NCBI GenBank assembly: GCA_040510575.1
Contig: JBEVIU010000096.1
Location: 1-20,171 of the forward strand
DNA: 20,171 nt
Direction: 5' to 3'
Source of the DNA: DASUMF01 sp040510575
GTDB lineage: Bacteria; Actinomycetota; Acidimicrobiia; IMCC26256; DASPTH01
In this document: positions 6,179 through 14,008 of the stretch, piece after piece
Numbering within the stretch: position 1 is the stretch's first letter
Layout of the letters: the number at the start of each line of letters is the position of its first letter
Made by a program: the position numbers and the translations under genes
The notes under the pieces: model-generated
Databases searched by the model: none
What the model saw: only the letters and a program-made list of their open reading frames with translations
What the model was told of the DNA's origin: nothing

Positions 6179-6478
6179 ATGGCCGAGGTGCGAGTCCCGA
6201 ACCTGTTGCGTGTCCACACCGAAGGCCAGGCCACGGTGTCGGCCGACGGCGCGACGGTCGGCGAGGTGTTCCAGCTGCTCGTCGCCGAGTACCCCGGACT
6301 CTCGGGCCAGCTGGTCGACGCGTCCGGCGACCTGCACAAGTTCGTGAACGTCTACGTCGACGACGACGACATCCGGTACCTCGACAAGCTCGACACGAAG
6401 CTCGCCGAGGGCGCCACCATCTCCATCCTGCCGGCGGTCGCCGGGGGCGCCATCTCGCCGGCGGTTGCCGCGGGCTGA
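6179..6478 (+). CDS. cysO: CysO-like sulfur carrier protein (MoaD/ThiS fold) with extended C-terminus
   Basis: A 99-residue ubiquitin-fold sulfur carrier. In mycobacteria the C-terminal Gly-Gly of CysO is turned into a thiocarboxylate that hands sulfur to CysM-bound aminoacrylate. Here the conserved LHKFVNVYVDDDDIRYL (residues 52-68) and ISILPAVAGG (81-90) are clear. The protein does not stop at G90 but continues with AISPAVAAG. At DNA level the last two 27-base blocks (6422-6448 and 6449-6475) are near-duplicates, so the tail copies SILPAVAGG. A carrier with residues after Gly-Gly cannot be adenylated until trimmed; QbsE, processed by the JAMM protease QbsD, is the known parallel. The ATG at 6179 is chosen by similarity and by the -10-like box just upstream. 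It lies 14 bases before cysM. Confidence 0.9.
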   Translation: MAEVRVPNLLRVHTEGQATVSADGATVGEVFQLLVAEYPGLSGQLVDASGDLHKFVNVYVDDDDIRYLDKLDTKLAEGATISILPAVAGGAISPAVAAG

Positions 6479-6492
6479 GCTGCCCGTCCGCC

Positions 6493-7428
6493 ATGCGCTA
6501 CGACGACATCCTCGGGCTCATCGGCAACACCCCGATGGTGGGCGTGCACGAGCTCTCGCCCAATCCCGACGTCCGCATCTTCGCCAAGCTCGAGGGGCAG
6601 AACCCGGGCGGGTCGTCGAAGGATCGCATCGCGCTGCGCATGGTGCAGCTCGCCGAAGCCGACGGCACGCTGCGCGAGGGCGACACCATCCTCGAGCCGT
6701 CGTCGGGCAACACGGGCATCGGCATCGCACTCGTCGCTCGACTCCGTGGCTACAAGCTCCGCGTGGTGATGCCCGAGAACGTGTCGATCGAACGACGTCA
6801 GCTGCTCGAGATCTTCGGCGCCGAGATCATCCTCTCGCCTGCCGACGAGGGCAGCAACGGCGCGATTCGGCTCTCCGCTGAACTGGGTGAGCGCGACCCC
6901 TCGCTGGTGCGGCTGTTCCAGTACGGCAACCCTGCCAATCCGCTCGCGCACTACGAGCACACCGGCCCCGAGATCTGGCGCGACTGCCCGGAGGTCGACG
7001 TGTTCGTCGCGGGGCTCGGTACCAGCGGCACGTTGATGGGCGTGGGCCGATACCTCAAAGAGCAGAAGCCTGCTGTGCAGGTGGTCGCGGTGGAGCCGCC
7101 GGCCGGCGAGCTGGTGCAGGGGCTGCGCAACCTCGACGACGGCTTCGTGCCGCCGATCTTCGATCCCGACGTGCTCGACCGGAAGTTCATCGTGCGGCCG
7201 CGTGAGTCGATCGAATGGTTGCGCCGGTTGCTCGACGACTGCGGGGTGTTCGCCGGCGTGTCGTCGGGTGCCGCGGTCGCCGGTGCCGCGAAGATGGCCG
7301 CCACGATGGAGTCGGGCACCATCGTGACCCTGTTGCCCGACGCGGGCTGGAAGTACCTGTCGTCGGGTGCATGGACTGACGACATCGACGTGGTCGAAGA
7401 GCGCGCCACGCGCATCAACTACTGGTAG
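6493..7428 (+). CDS. cysM: O-phosphoserine sulfhydrylase (cysteine synthase family)
   Basis: A 311-residue PLP enzyme that makes cysteine by joining sulfur, here probably from thiocarboxylated CysO, to the aminoacrylate formed from O-phosphoserine. The start GLIGNTPMVGVHEL, the PLP lysine K43 in GGSSKDR, the PSSGNTGIGIAL loop and GLGTSGTLMGVGRYL are family landmarks. The stretch GLRNLDDGFVPP keeps the Arg-Asn-x-Asp-Glu/Asp-Gly segment of mycobacterial CysM, in which the arginine selects phosphoserine, so O-phosphoserine use is favoured over O-acetylserine. The C-terminus matches the DAGWKYLS(S/T)GA end of CysM. It lies 14 bases after cysO with no own promoter visible, so the two are very likely co-transcribed. 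Confidence 0.92.
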   Translation: MRYDDILGLIGNTPMVGVHELSPNPDVRIFAKLEGQNPGGSSKDRIALRMVQLAEADGTLREGDTILEPSSGNTGIGIALVARLRGYKLRVVMPENVSIERRQLLEIFGAEIILSPADEGSNGAIRLSAELGERDPSLVRLFQYGNPANPLAHYEHTGPEIWRDCPEVDVFVAGLGTSGTLMGVGRYLKEQKPAVQVVAVEPPAGELVQGLRNLDDGFVPPIFDPDVLDRKFIVRPRESIEWLRRLLDDCGVFAGVSSGAAVAGAAKMAATMESGTIVTLLPDAGWKYLSSGAWTDDIDVVEERATRINYW

Positions 7429-7438
7429 TCACGTCACC

Positions 7439-8425
7439 ATGACCGTCACCCGCGAGGACCTCGCGGCAGCCGCGACTGCGCTGCGCGCGGGTGAGCTCGT
7501 CGCGTTCCCGACCGAGACGGTGTACGGGCTCGGCGCCGACGCGTCGTCGCCCGACGCGTTGCGGCGCCTGTACGAGGTGAAGGGCCGGCCTGCCGACCAC
7601 CCGGTGATCGTGCACATCGCGAACTCGGAGGCACTGTCCACATGGGCCGCCGATGTGCCTGATTCTGCGCGGCGGCTCGCCGCCGCGTGCTGGCCCGGTC
7701 CGCTCACGCTGGTGCTGCGCCGCGCCGCGGGAGTGCTCGACCAGGCGACCGGCGGGCTCGACACCGTCGGTGTCCGAGTGCCCGATCAACGCGTGGCGCT
7801 CGCGCTGCTCGACGAGTTCGGCGGAGGGATCGCCGCGCCGTCCGCCAACCGGTACGGGCGGGTCAGCCCGACCACCGCCGACGACGTGCGCGCCGACCTC
7901 GGCGCCGACGTCGACGTCGTCCTCGACGACGGGCCGTGCCGAGTGGGTGTGGAGTCGACCATCGTCGACTGCAGCTCCCCGAAGGTGAGCATCCTCCGCG
8001 AAGGGGGCGTCACGCACGGTCAGGTCGAGGCCATCCTCGGTGCGACGGTGCTGCTCGACACCGACGCTCGCGGTGCTGTGCGTGCGCCCGGCACCCACGA
8101 GTCGCACTATGCGCCTCGAGCGCGCGTCGACCTCGTGGCCGCCGACGAGCTCGAGACGTGGGTCCTGGCTGCCGTCGCGCGTGGTGATCGCGTCGGCGTG
8201 ATCTCCACGGACGGGAGTGGAGCAGTTCCCGACGGCGCGGTCGTGCTGGGCCGACCCACGTCCGCGGAGGAGTACGCGCGCTCGCTCTACGCACTCCTGC
8301 GTGCCGCCGACCAGCAGCGACTCGACGTGGTCGTCGCGGTCGCGCCGGAGGCCGTCGGCATCGGCGCCGCGGTGGCCGATCGCCTGCGCCGTGCTGCGGC
8401 GCCCCGTCCCCGGGAGCAGCGGTGA
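7439..8425 (+). CDS. sua5: L-threonylcarbamoyladenylate synthase, Sua5/YwlC type
   Basis: A 328-residue enzyme making threonylcarbamoyl-AMP from threonine, bicarbonate and ATP for the t6A37 modification of ANN-decoding tRNAs. The YrdC-like domain contains VAFPTETVYGLGADA, KGRPADHPVIVH, the WPGPLTLVL segment and SANRYGRVSPTTA. The length and the extra C-terminal region after AIL show it is the two-domain Sua5 form rather than the short TsaC. The ATG at 7439 follows the cysM stop by ten bases, and the stop overlaps the murI GTG (GTGA), so it is within the same operon. In M. tuberculosis the gene at this place (Rv1337) is, from memory, a rhomboid-type membrane protein. Confidence 0.93.
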   Translation: MTVTREDLAAAATALRAGELVAFPTETVYGLGADASSPDALRRLYEVKGRPADHPVIVHIANSEALSTWAADVPDSARRLAAACWPGPLTLVLRRAAGVLDQATGGLDTVGVRVPDQRVALALLDEFGGGIAAPSANRYGRVSPTTADDVRADLGADVDVVLDDGPCRVGVESTIVDCSSPKVSILREGGVTHGQVEAILGATVLLDTDARGAVRAPGTHESHYAPRARVDLVAADELETWVLAAVARGDRVGVISTDGSGAVPDGAVVLGRPTSAEEYARSLYALLRAADQQRLDVVVAVAPEAVGIGAAVADRLRRAAAPRPREQR

Positions 8426-9234
8426 GCGCGGCTTCCGATGACGCGCCGATCGGCGTGTTCGACTCCGGGCTCGGTGGTCTCACGGTGCTGCGGGCGCTCA
8501 TCGACCTGTTGCCCGGTGAGCAGATGGTGTACTTCGGCGACACCGGTCGGTTCCCCTACGGGCCGAAGCCGCGTGACGAGGTGCGGGCGCACGCCCTGGA
8601 GATCGCCGACCTGCTCGTCGAGCGCGGCGTGAAGGCACTCGTCGTCGCGTGCAACAGCGCGGCAGCGGCGGCCCTCGACGAGCTGCGCGGGCGCTACGAC
8701 ATCCCGGTCGTGGGGGTGATCGAGCCCGGGCTCCAGGCGGGCATGAGCGTGACCACCACGGGGAGGGTCGGGGTCATCGGCACCGTCGGCACGATCGCGT
8801 CGGGCGCCTACCAGGAGCTCGCGGCGGCCATCGACCCCGGCGTGGAGCTCACCTGCGCAGCATGCCCCGGTTTCGTGGAATTCGTGGAGGCCGGCGACGT
8901 CGATTCCGATCAGGTCCACGTCCTTGCGGAGCGGCTGCTGGCGCCGGTGCGGGCGGCCGATGTCGACACGCTCGTGCTCGGTTGCACCCATTACCCGCTC
9001 CTCGCCCGTACCATCGGTGACGCGATGGGCAGAGACGTGGTGTTGGTGTCGAGTGCGGACGAGACCGCCTTTGCGGTGCGCGATCTCCTCGCGGAGGAAA
9101 AGATGCTCGTGTCGACCCGGAATGGGGCCGATCACACGTTTTTGACCAGTGGCTCGGTGGAGACGTTCCGGCAGCTCGGGGGCCGCTTCCTCGGGCCAGA
9201 GGTGTCGGCAGTCGAGGGATGGCGATGGAGCTGA
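8422..9234 (+). CDS. murI: Glutamate racemase
   Basis: A 270-residue cytoplasmic enzyme converting L-glutamate to the D-glutamate needed for peptidoglycan stem peptides. Both catalytic cysteines are present: C77 in VVACNSAAAAAL and C188 in LVLGCTHYPLL. The substrate loops GVFDSGLGGLTVL and GDTGRFPYGPK are intact, as is the VGVIGTVGT segment. The GTG at 8422 overlaps the sua5 stop by four bases. The end overlaps the next gene by 10-16 bases, indicating translational coupling. The order murI - MBL hydrolase - rph - rdgB is the conserved actinobacterial arrangement. Confidence 0.96.
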   Translation: MSAASDDAPIGVFDSGLGGLTVLRALIDLLPGEQMVYFGDTGRFPYGPKPRDEVRAHALEIADLLVERGVKALVVACNSAAAAALDELRGRYDIPVVGVIEPGLQAGMSVTTTGRVGVIGTVGTIASGAYQELAAAIDPGVELTCAACPGFVEFVEAGDVDSDQVHVLAERLLAPVRAADVDTLVLGCTHYPLLARTIGDAMGRDVVLVSSADETAFAVRDLLAEEKMLVSTRNGADHTFLTSGSVETFRQLGGRFLGPEVSAVEGWRWS

Positions 9235-9953
9235 CGGTTCTGGGGTGCTCGGGCTCGTTCGGTGCCGCGGGCGGCGGTGCGTGCAGCGGCTACCTCGTGC
9301 GATCCAACGGATCGTCGGTGTGGGTCGACTGCGGGAACGGCACGTTCGGCCACCTCCAGGAGCACCTCAAGGTCGAGGACCTCACCGCGGTCGTGCTCAC
9401 CCATGGTCACCCGGATCACTGCGTCGACATCTACGGTCTGCACATCCTCCTGCGGTACGGGCTCGAGCGGGAAGGCCTCCCCGTGTTCGCGCCGGAGGGT
9501 CTCGAGGGTTACCTCACGTCGCTGGTGTCCGACTTCGGCAACACGTTCGACTGGAAGCCGATCGGCAACGGCGACGTCGCGACGGTCGGCGACATCGAGC
9601 TGAAGTTCTCACGCACCGACCACCCGCCGCCGACCTACGCCGTCCAGGCGACCGCCGGTGGGAAGCGACTGATCTACACCGCCGACACCGGCCCGGGGTG
9701 GTCGGTCGACGCCTTCGAGCCGGGCGCCGACCTCGTGCTGTCGGAGGCCACCTACCTGCACGAGTTCCGCCCCGCGCCGATCCATCTCTCGGCGCGTCAA
9801 GCGGGCGAGGCGGCTCGCGCCGCGAAGGCACAGCGGCTCGTGCTCACGCACCTCTGGCCACTCATCGACCCGGTGCTCGCGGCCGAGGAGGGCGCAGAGT
9901 CCTTCGGCGGCCCGGTCACCCTCGCCGCGCCCCACATGATGACGGTCGTCTAG
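9225..9953 (+). CDS. Metallo-beta-lactamase-fold hydrolase (Rv1339-like)
   Basis: A 242-residue metallohydrolase. The zinc motif THGHPDH (HxHxDH) lies in VVLTHGHPDHCVDIYG; further ligand positions are likely in TADTGPG and LVLTHLWP. This architecture is shared with Rv1339, a member of the group related to RNase Z that has been reported to hydrolyse cyclic AMP. The same catalytic core also serves other phosphodiester substrates, so the substrate stays open. Two ATGs, 9219 and 9225, overlap murI. GAGGG at 9214-9218 touches the first but is six bases from the second, so 9225 is preferred and yields MELTVLGCSGS, the usual N-terminus. It is followed after 43 bases by rph. Confidence 0.88.
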   Translation: MELTVLGCSGSFGAAGGGACSGYLVRSNGSSVWVDCGNGTFGHLQEHLKVEDLTAVVLTHGHPDHCVDIYGLHILLRYGLEREGLPVFAPEGLEGYLTSLVSDFGNTFDWKPIGNGDVATVGDIELKFSRTDHPPPTYAVQATAGGKRLIYTADTGPGWSVDAFEPGADLVLSEATYLHEFRPAPIHLSARQAGEAARAAKAQRLVLTHLWPLIDPVLAAEEGAESFGGPVTLAAPHMMTVV

Positions 9954-9996
9954 CTTCCCTCACTCCAGGTATCGGGCTGTTCGACGGATTGGGCTC

Positions 9997-10740
9997 ATGG
10001 GAATCAGGCGGGACGGGCGCGAGCCCGACGAGTTGCGACCGATCACGTTCACGCGTGACTTCACGGAGTTTGCGGCAGGATCGGTGTTGGTCGAGTTCGG
10101 AAAGACACGCGTGCTGTGCACCGCATCTGCAGAGGAGCGGGTGCCGCCGTGGCTTCGGGGCCAGGGCCGGGGCTGGGTCACCGCCGAGTACTCGATGCTG
10201 CCTGGAGCGACGTCGGAGCGCAACGACCGTGAGGCGGCACGCGGGAAGCAGTCGGGCCGCACGCAGGAGATCCAGCGACTGATCGGACGATCGCTGCGCG
10301 CGGTCACCGACCTCCGCACGATGGGAGAAGCCCAGATCACCGTCGACTGCGACGTGCTCCAGGCCGACGGCGGCACGCGCACTGCGTCGATCTGTGGCGG
10401 TTACGTCGCGTTGCACGACGCGTGCACTCGGCTCGTGCAGGCGAAGAAGATGCCGGCCCACCCGATCACCGACACGTGCGCCGCGATCTCGGTCGGCATC
10501 GTCGACGCGCTCGCGCACCTCGACCTCGACTACAGCGAGGACGTCCGCGCCGATGTCGACATGAACGTGGTGATGACCGGCGCCGGGAAGTTCGTCGAGG
10601 TGCAAGGCACGGCGGAGGGCCAGCCGTTCTCGCGCACCGAGCTCGACGACCTGCTCGCGTTGGCGGAGGCGGGGATCCTCGAGATCTTCGGCGCGCAGCG
10701 CGAGATGCTCAGCGTCGCGCCGGAGCCCCGGCGGTCCTGA
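9997..10740 (+). CDS. rph: Ribonuclease PH
   Basis: A 247-residue phosphorolytic 3'-5' exoribonuclease that trims tRNA precursors. It forms a hexameric ring. Landmarks are RRDGREPDELRPITF at the start, GKTRVLCTASAEERVPPWLR, GWVTAEYSMLPGAT, GRTQEIQRLIGRSLRA and TITVDCDVLQADGGTRTAS in the slightly changed form QITVDCDVL, all in the expected order for a full-length enzyme. The ATG at 9997 gives the standard N-terminus. The stop is two bases before rdgB, so the two are co-transcribed; this pairing is conserved in actinobacteria. Confidence 0.96.
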   Translation: MGIRRDGREPDELRPITFTRDFTEFAAGSVLVEFGKTRVLCTASAEERVPPWLRGQGRGWVTAEYSMLPGATSERNDREAARGKQSGRTQEIQRLIGRSLRAVTDLRTMGEAQITVDCDVLQADGGTRTASICGGYVALHDACTRLVQAKKMPAHPITDTCAAISVGIVDALAHLDLDYSEDVRADVDMNVVMTGAGKFVEVQGTAEGQPFSRTELDDLLALAEAGILEIFGAQREMLSVAPEPRRS

Positions 10741-10742
10741 GC

Positions 10743-11411
10743 GTGCGGTTCGTGCTCGCGACCGCGAACGAGCACAAGGCACGTGAGATCGAACAGATCC
10801 TGCAAGCGCTCGACCTGCCCGTGGAGCTCGTCGCTCGGCCGATCGACGTGCCCGACGTCGACGAGACCGGCGCGACGCTCGAGGAGAACGCGCGGCTCAA
10901 GGCGGTCGCCCTGTGCACCGCGACCGGCGAAGCGGCGTTGGCCGACGACACCGGGCTCGAGGTCGACGCGCTCGACGGAGCGCCGGGTGTCCACTCGGCG
11001 CGTTTTGCGTCGGCCGAGGCGGGTGGCCCGCCCGACGTGGACCGGAACACCGACAAGCTGCTCGCACTGCTGCGCGACGTACCCGAGGATCGCCGCACCG
11101 CGCGGTTCGTGACGGTTGCCATCGCCCGGTTTCCCGACGGTCGCGAGGCGGCGGCGATCGGCACGGTCGAGGGACGGATCACCCTCGAGCGGCGAGTCGG
11201 CGCGACCGGGGAAGGATTCGGCTACGACCCGGTGTTCGAGCCCGTTGAAGGTGGCGGGCTCACCTTCGCCGAGATGCCTGGTTCCGCGAAGCATGCGATC
11301 TCGCACCGTGGGCGGGCGTTCCGTACCCTGGCGGACGGGCTCCGGATCATGGCCGCGCTCGACGACCAGGACCAGGCCCACAGCGATCGCCAGGAACAAG
11401 GCGGGGAGTAG
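10743..11411 (+). CDS. rdgB: XTP/dITP diphosphatase (non-canonical purine NTP pyrophosphatase)
   Basis: A 222-residue house-cleaning enzyme of the HAM1/RdgB family that hydrolyses ITP, dITP and XTP to monophosphates and so prevents their incorporation into nucleic acids. The substrate motif LATANEHKAREI at the N-terminus, LADDTGLEVDALDGAPGVHS, the GYDPVFEP segment and the C-terminal SHRGRAF signature are intact. The GTG at 10743 is chosen because the family begins at this VRFVLATANE point; the longer frame upstream overlaps rph out of frame. It continues the operon and is followed six bases later by a small unknown gene. Confidence 0.95.
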   Translation: MRFVLATANEHKAREIEQILQALDLPVELVARPIDVPDVDETGATLEENARLKAVALCTATGEAALADDTGLEVDALDGAPGVHSARFASAEAGGPPDVDRNTDKLLALLRDVPEDRRTARFVTVAIARFPDGREAAAIGTVEGRITLERRVGATGEGFGYDPVFEPVEGGGLTFAEMPGSAKHAISHRGRAFRTLADGLRIMAALDDQDQAHSDRQEQGGE

Positions 11412-11417
11412 CACGAA

Positions 11418-11975
11418 GTGGCAGTCATCGACATCGCGGGATTCGTCGCCGACCTGAAGGACCACGCGGTCGAGCACGGCTTCCATGTCCACGACGAGCG
11501 TCATTTCGTGGAGAGCTACTCACTGCGCCAGAACTGGGAGGTCGACCTCCACCCGGAGGAAGGTTGCGAAGGTCCGGTCGACCTCTACTTGTCGCTGGAG
11601 ATCGACCCGCGGGTGCTCCTCGGCTTCGAGGACGCAGTGATCGAGCGTGGCGACCTCGAGGACCCGCCCGACGACTTCCACTTCCCGTTCAACTTCACCT
11701 GGGCCCTGCCGCCCCTCGCACACGGGCCCGACCTGCTGGTGCTCGCCACTGAAGTCGCGGCACGCGGCGGCCCGGACCTGCCACTCGAGGTGTCGGCCAT
11801 CGACTCGATCCCCGAGGCGACCGACGCACCCGAGCGCTCCTTGCGCGTCGTCGCCCACCAGTCGGTGTCGCTGCTGCACATCCGCGACGGCGACGCCGTC
11901 TCGTGCGAGGTGCTCGACCGGTGCCTCGACGTCAGTCGCTATCTGCTGGAGCAGGCCACCGACTGGCTCGGCTAG
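11418..11975 (+). CDS. Acidic protein of unknown function
   Basis: A 185-residue protein I do not recognise. It is strongly acidic, has no signal peptide or membrane segment, and alternates hydrophobic strands with acidic loops. A His-rich stretch near residues 20-29 (HGFHVHDERH) and the segments VDLYLSLEIDPR and FHFPFNFTWALPPL stand out. The GTG at 11418 has GGGGAG (11403-11408) nine bases upstream, within the end of rdgB, so translation is probably coupled to the operon. Codon use is the usual high-GC3 type, which supports a real gene. Its position after rdgB does not fix a role. It could be a lineage-specific conserved protein. Confidence 0.7.
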   Translation: MAVIDIAGFVADLKDHAVEHGFHVHDERHFVESYSLRQNWEVDLHPEEGCEGPVDLYLSLEIDPRVLLGFEDAVIERGDLEDPPDDFHFPFNFTWALPPLAHGPDLLVLATEVAARGGPDLPLEVSAIDSIPEATDAPERSLRVVAHQSVSLLHIRDGDAVSCEVLDRCLDVSRYLLEQATDWLG

Positions 11976-12047
11976 GACCTTCGGCGCCCGCGCTCCCGTC
12001 GAGCCCCCGCTCCCCATTGAGGGGTGCCATCGACAAGAATCGTGGCC

Positions 12048-12389
12048 ATGCCGATGCGCGTGGACTGCAGGCACTACGAGAGCCGTACGTACGGCAGCGG
12101 CGAGGTCGTGCGGAAGTGTCGCATCGACTTCGCGCCTGAGGCGCCGTGGCGCTGCCCCGACGACTGCGTCGGGTACGAGCGCCGCATGATCGATGCGGGA
12201 TGGCAGGTCGGCGCGATCGACAAGGGCTACGACGTGCCGGAGCCGGAGCCCGAAGGTGACGACATCGCAGCGTTGCTCGACGCAGCGGAGGAGATCGTGA
12301 ACTCGGCTGCACCAGAGATCATGAACGACATCGGGCGCAAGAAGCCCCGCGGTCGCTTCGGCAAGCGAGAACGCAAGCGCCGCGGTTGA
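12048..12389 (+). CDS. Small Cys-containing protein of unknown function
   Basis: A 113-residue protein in two parts. The N-terminal part has cysteines in DCRHYES, RKCRIDF and WRCPDDCVGYERR, a spacing that could bind zinc or iron. An acidic linker (PEPEPEGDDIAALLDAAEEI) and a very basic tail (KKPRGRFGKRERKRRG) follow, the latter suited to nucleic-acid or ribosome contact. I recall similar uncharacterised proteins in related actinobacteria but cannot name a family. The ATG at 12048 is preferred; it has AAGAAT exactly seven bases upstream and no Shine-Dalgarno sequence. A GTG at 12024 in the same frame is possible. Its stop overlaps the sulfatase TTG (TTGA). Confidence 0.75.
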   Translation: MPMRVDCRHYESRTYGSGEVVRKCRIDFAPEAPWRCPDDCVGYERRMIDAGWQVGAIDKGYDVPEPEPEGDDIAALLDAAEEIVNSAAPEIMNDIGRKKPRGRFGKRERKRRG

Positions 12390-14008
12390 CCCGAGCCCGG
12401 CCCTTCCTCGTCGCGATGGTCATCGCGGCGGCCACCATCGCAGTGCTCCCGGTGCACGCCGACGCAGCGCCGCGGGACCGGCGTCGCCGGCCGAACATCG
12501 TGTTCGTCCTCACCGACGACATGTCGCTCTCCGACCTCGCGGTGATGCCGGCCACGCGTCGGCTCATCGGCGACGAGGGCGCGACGTTCGACCAGTTCCT
12601 CATCAACGACCCCGCGTGCTGCCCGTCGCGGGCGACGATCCTCACCGGCCGCTACGCGCACAACACCGGCGTGTGGTCGAACGGAGGCACGAACGGCGGC
12701 TTCGAGACCGCGCACAGCCTCGGGCTCGAGAAGGACACGATCGCCACGCGCCTGCAAGCCGGCGGGTATCGCACCGGTCTGTTCGGCAAGTACCTGAACG
12801 GCTATCCGAACGGCGTGGCGCCCACCGACGTGCCGCCGGGTTGGGGCACGTGGGTGTCGCCAGTCGCCGGCGATCCGTACTCGGAGTACGGGTACTCGCT
12901 GAACGTCGACGGCCGCATCGTGGAGCACGGGTCGGCCGCCGGCGACTACGGCACCGACGTGTACGCGCGCGCGGCGCGTCGCTTCATCCGCGACTCCGCA
13001 CAAGCGAACGAGCCGTTCTTCGCCGCCGTCACGGTGTACGCCCCGCACCAGCCGGCGGTACCGGCACCTGAAGACACCGCGTCGTTCACGCATGCACGCG
13101 CGCCGCGCACCCCGAGCTTCGATCAGATCGACGTGAGTGCATCGCCCGCGTTCATCCGCGGGCTGCCTCGGTTCAGTCACGCGTCGAAGCATGCGATCGA
13201 CGAGCTCTACCGCCGGCGCGTCCAGTCGCTCCAGGACGTCGATCGCCAGGTGGCGCGGTTGGTGAACACGCTGCGCGACGAAGGGCAGCTCGACGACACG
13301 TACTTCGTGTTCAGTTCCGACAACGGGTTCCACCTCGGCCAGCACCGCCTCCCGGCCGGGAAGTACACGGCGTACGAGACCGACATCCACGTGCCGCTGC
13401 TCATCCGCGGGCCTGGCATCGCGGCGGGGGAGCACATCGAGGGGCTCACCGGCAACGTCGACCTCGCGCCGACGTTCGAGGCGATGGCCGGTGTGCCGCG
13501 CCCGGCAGCGAACGACGGCCGGTCGCTGCTCCGCCTCGCGCAGGATCCCGAGGGCACGCGATGGACGCGAACGGGCTACCTGATCGAGCACCGCAAAGAG
13601 GTGGGCAAGACCAAGCCGGCGCGCGACGAGGCGCTCCCACTCGAGCCTCCCGACCCGGAATCCAGGGAGGGCACCACCGCGGAGGGCGTGGTCGGCGAGC
13701 CGTCGCGCGCGCAGGAGCCGACGCATCGCTCACACGACTACGCGTTGCTCCGCCGCTCGGGTGGTCTTCCCGACTACGACGCGGTGCGCACCGTGCGCTG
13801 GCTCTACGTGGAGTACGTCACCGGCGAACGTGAGCTGTACGACCTGCGACTCGACCCCGACGAGCTCGTGAACCTCGCCGGGAAGGGTCACGTGTCGGTC
13901 GAGGCGACGCTCGGGCGCCGACTCGACGCGCTGCGGAGCTGTGCCGGATCGACCTGTCGTGCGAGCGGGGAGAGTCGAACTCCCACACCTCTTGGTACCA
14001 GGACCTGA
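12386..14008 (+). CDS. Exported sulfatase, N-acetylglucosamine-6-sulfatase-like
   Basis: A 540-residue type I sulfatase. The TTG start overlaps the previous stop and gives a Sec signal peptide with basic start (TRAR), a hydrophobic core and an A25-D26-A27 cleavage site; the ATG at 12416 would lack the basic part. Metal ligands D44 and D45 (LTDDMS), the formylglycine motif C78-C-P-S-R followed by ATILTGR, and FSSDNGFHLGQHRL are intact. The central GKYLNGYPNGV, VPPGWGTW and YSLNVDG segments resemble animal and bacterial GlcNAc-6-sulfatases, so a sulfated amino sugar is a reasonable substrate. The protein would naturally end near CAGSTCR. The last 15 residues and the stop are read from a tRNA-Leu fragment starting at 13960, so the original 3' end has been replaced. 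Confidence 0.88.
   Translation: MTRARPFLVAMVIAAATIAVLPVHADAAPRDRRRRPNIVFVLTDDMSLSDLAVMPATRRLIGDEGATFDQFLINDPACCPSRATILTGRYAHNTGVWSNGGTNGGFETAHSLGLEKDTIATRLQAGGYRTGLFGKYLNGYPNGVAPTDVPPGWGTWVSPVAGDPYSEYGYSLNVDGRIVEHGSAAGDYGTDVYARAARRFIRDSAQANEPFFAAVTVYAPHQPAVPAPEDTASFTHARAPRTPSFDQIDVSASPAFIRGLPRFSHASKHAIDELYRRRVQSLQDVDRQVARLVNTLRDEGQLDDTYFVFSSDNGFHLGQHRLPAGKYTAYETDIHVPLLIRGPGIAAGEHIEGLTGNVDLAPTFEAMAGVPRPAANDGRSLLRLAQDPEGTRWTRTGYLIEHRKEVGKTKPARDEALPLEPPDPESREGTTAEGVVGEPSRAQEPTHRSHDYALLRRSGGLPDYDAVRTVRWLYVEYVTGERELYDLRLDPDELVNLAGKGHVSVEATLGRRLDALRSCAGSTCRASGESRTPTPLGTRT

Noticed and set aside
12012..12024. Hairpin CCCC-ATTGA-GGGG before the 12048 gene
   Set aside because: A four-base stem is expected by chance in GC-rich DNA; no T-run follows.
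12227..13726. Minus-strand open frame of 499 codons opposite the sulfatase
   Set aside because: The sulfatase carries full catalytic motifs; the antisense frame is Arg/Val/Asp-rich low-information sequence without a family.
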